Positions 63,331 to 64,000 of a DNA stretch of 64,000 bases are shown one piece after another (within the stretch, counting starts at the first letter, position 1; every line of letters starts with the position of its first letter). Below the pieces are notes generated by a model that saw only the letters and a program-made list of their open reading frames with translations, was not told where the DNA came from and did no database searches. A program made the position numbers and the translations under genes. Origin of the DNA: Candidatus Enterococcus testudinis. Its GTDB lineage: Bacteria; Bacillota; Bacilli; Lactobacillales; Enterococcaceae. The stretch is from the NCBI RefSeq assembly GCF_002140915.1, contig NZ_NGKU01000001.1:1403995-1467994 (forward strand), in the 5' to 3' direction.

Positions 63331-63362
63331 AAAAAAGCCGTAAACATCATTTGTTAACAGCT
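63331..63362 (-). terminator. Intrinsic terminator in the leader of the ABC-F gene (attenuator)
   Basis: On the minus strand AGCTGTTAACA (63362-63352) pairs with TGTTTACGGCT (63346-63336) with one U-U mismatch and one G-U pair, then six T's (63336-63331). It lies between the promoter and the RBS of the same gene, so it can only act as an attenuator. Confidence 0.75.
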
Positions 63363-63381
63363 TGCACATAGCGCAGGGTAG

Positions 63382-63396
63382 TCAATACTGCCTCAT
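63382..63396 (-). CDS. Candidate four-codon leader ORF ahead of the ABC-F gene
   Basis: ATG AGG CAG TAT TGA (M-R-Q-Y) on the minus strand, 20 bases before the attenuator stem. The RBS is weak (CGGA about 9-12 bases upstream). Short ORFs of this kind control antibiotic-responsive ABC-F genes in other Firmicutes; the assignment here is inferred from position. Confidence 0.35.
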   Translation of the reverse strand: MRQY

Positions 63397-63435
63397 CGCT
63401 TTTTTTCCGTTGATTACAACATTCAATCAGCTCTC

Positions 63436-63465
63436 AGCATACCATTTTCTGACACTTTCTGTCAA
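63436..63465 (-). promoter_or_regulatory. ABC-F gene promoter
   Basis: Minus strand TTGACA (63465-63460), 18-base spacer ending in TGG, TATGCT (63441-63436). The predicted leader is about 113 bases long. Confidence 0.75.
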
Positions 63466-63515
63466 TTTTCATGAAAAAAATAGTTTTAAAAAAAGGTAAA
63501 CGTCAAGAAGAATTC

Positions 63516-63532
63516 TTTGACCAACTCTGACC
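63516..63532 (+). promoter_or_regulatory. CtsR operator at clpB
   Basis: On the minus strand the sequence reads GGTCAGA-GTT-GGTCAAA, close to the CtsR box (two RGTCAAA heptads with a three-base spacer); one base of the first heptad deviates. It overlaps the -35 of clpB, so bound CtsR would block transcription until heat stress. Confidence 0.72.
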
Positions 63533-63545
63533 AAGGTAGTATACT
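63517..63545 (+). promoter_or_regulatory. clpB promoter
   Basis: TTGACC (63517-63522), 17-base spacer, TATACT (63540-63545); the CtsR box overlaps it. Confidence 0.8.
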
Positions 63546-63579
63546 GATAAAGTAATCAAAGAATAGGGGAGGAATTTTA

Positions 63580-64000
63580 ATGAACCCAGAAAAAATGACA
63601 ACAACCTTGCAAAGTGCCATTGCTGAAGCACAACAAGTAGCGATGACACGGCATCATCAAGAAATCGATATTGCCCATTTATGGAAGATTTTTTTGCAAG
63701 CCAATCAGTTTGGCCGCAATTTTTATGCAGATGCAGGAGTAGACGTGAATGCCCTGGAGGCAGAGGTGGATCGGCTGTTAGACGGTCTGTCAGCTGTTGA
63801 AGGCAGCAATGTCCGTTACGGACAGTCTATGAGCCAAAATCTATTTTCGCTGCTTTCAGAAGCAGATCAGTTAAAAGATCAATTTCAAGACGACTATTTG
63901 TCAACTGAAATTGTTTTGTTGGCATTGATGAAGTTAAAACATCATCCTTTGACGGTCTACCTGAAAAAGCAAGGCATCACAGAAAAGGCGTTGAAACAAA
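63580..64000 (+). CDS. clpB: ATP-dependent chaperone ClpB, 5' part
   Basis: The gene runs off the window after about 140 codons. It starts at ATG 63580 with GGGGAGGA upstream. The visible protein is the ClpB N-terminal domain: a repeat pair beginning MTTTLQSAIAEAQQVAMTRHHQEIDIAHLW and later MSQNLFSLLSEADQLKDQFQDDYLSTEIVLLALMK. ClpB rescues aggregated proteins together with DnaK. The CtsR site at its promoter, and the N-domain pattern, favour ClpB over ClpC or ClpE; the AAA+ modules are outside the window. Confidence 0.92.
   Translation, partial: MNPEKMTTTLQSAIAEAQQVAMTRHHQEIDIAHLWKIFLQANQFGRNFYADAGVDVNALEAEVDRLLDGLSAVEGSNVRYGQSMSQNLFSLLSEADQLKDQFQDDYLSTEIVLLALMKLKHHPLTVYLKKQGITEKALKQ

Noticed and set aside
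63352-63373. A second leader ORF starting at the minus-strand ATG near 63373 and overlapping the ABC-F start
   Set aside because: It would run through the attenuator into the start codon but has no RBS; the shorter M-R-Q-Y ORF is the better candidate.

Overview
The window is a stretch of low-to-mid G+C Firmicutes chromosome. Gene content and order point to an Enterococcus: cdaR-glmM, tig-clpX-ysxC, pcrA-ligA-camS-gatCAB-dagK, ylaN-ftsW-pyc, ylbF-ylbG-rsmD-coaD-sepM-like, polA-mutM-coaE and nrdR-dnaB-dnaI-trmK-nif3. The base composition looks closer to the E. casseliflavus/gallinarum side than to E. faecium, but I cannot fix the species by eye. I see no rRNA, tRNA, insertion sequence, prophage or CRISPR array. 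Almost all of the sequence is core housekeeping.

Layout. 1-4.7 kb: the end of the c-di-AMP cyclase regulator cdaR, then glmM and glmS (cell-wall amino sugar supply); glmS carries an upstream glmS ribozyme. 4.9-8 kb: a small unknown gene, the signal peptide peptidase sppA, an RDD membrane protein and a TPR-like protein. 8-11.5 kb: trigger factor, ClpX and the ribosome-assembly GTPase YsxC. 11.6-14.2 kb: a small accessory block with an unusual XRE regulator carrying a pentapeptide-periodic domain, a 58-residue acidic protein and an orphan 442-residue protein. 14.2-19.5 kb: fruRKA fructose operon (minus strand) and a cytoplasmic alpha-amylase. 19.8-29.5 kb: one long transcription unit for DNA repair and replication (PcrA, LigA), the CamS pheromone lipoprotein, the Glu-tRNA(Gln) amidotransferase and a diacylglycerol kinase. 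29.9-39 kb: YlaN, FtsW, pyruvate carboxylase, CAP-associated protein, YlbF/YlbG, RsmD, CoaD and a PDZ-Lon protease.

39-46 kb: small conserved genes, Tex, SprT-like, MurC, a MaoC-fold protein and a BI-1 membrane protein. 46.3-58 kb: DNA polymerase I, MutM, CoaE, then an inserted block (ABC ATPase, CsbD, FusB-type EF-G binding protein), then NrdR, DnaB, DnaI, a lipoprotein, TrmK and Nif3. 58-64 kb: peptidase T, a second lipid-kinase-like protein, DUF1294, an LPG-synthase-type membrane protein, an ABC-F ATPase and the start of clpB.

The most interesting signals are regulatory or domain-level. There is a candidate transcription attenuator with a four-codon upstream ORF ahead of the ABC-F gene (63.3-63.5 kb). 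The XRE protein holds eighteen consecutive five-residue units (about 11.98-12.25 kb). A strong promoter and a 15-codon leader ORF precede the fusB-like gene. An EF-hand-like loop ends one diacylglycerol kinase. A near-consensus CtsR operator sits on the clpB promoter.
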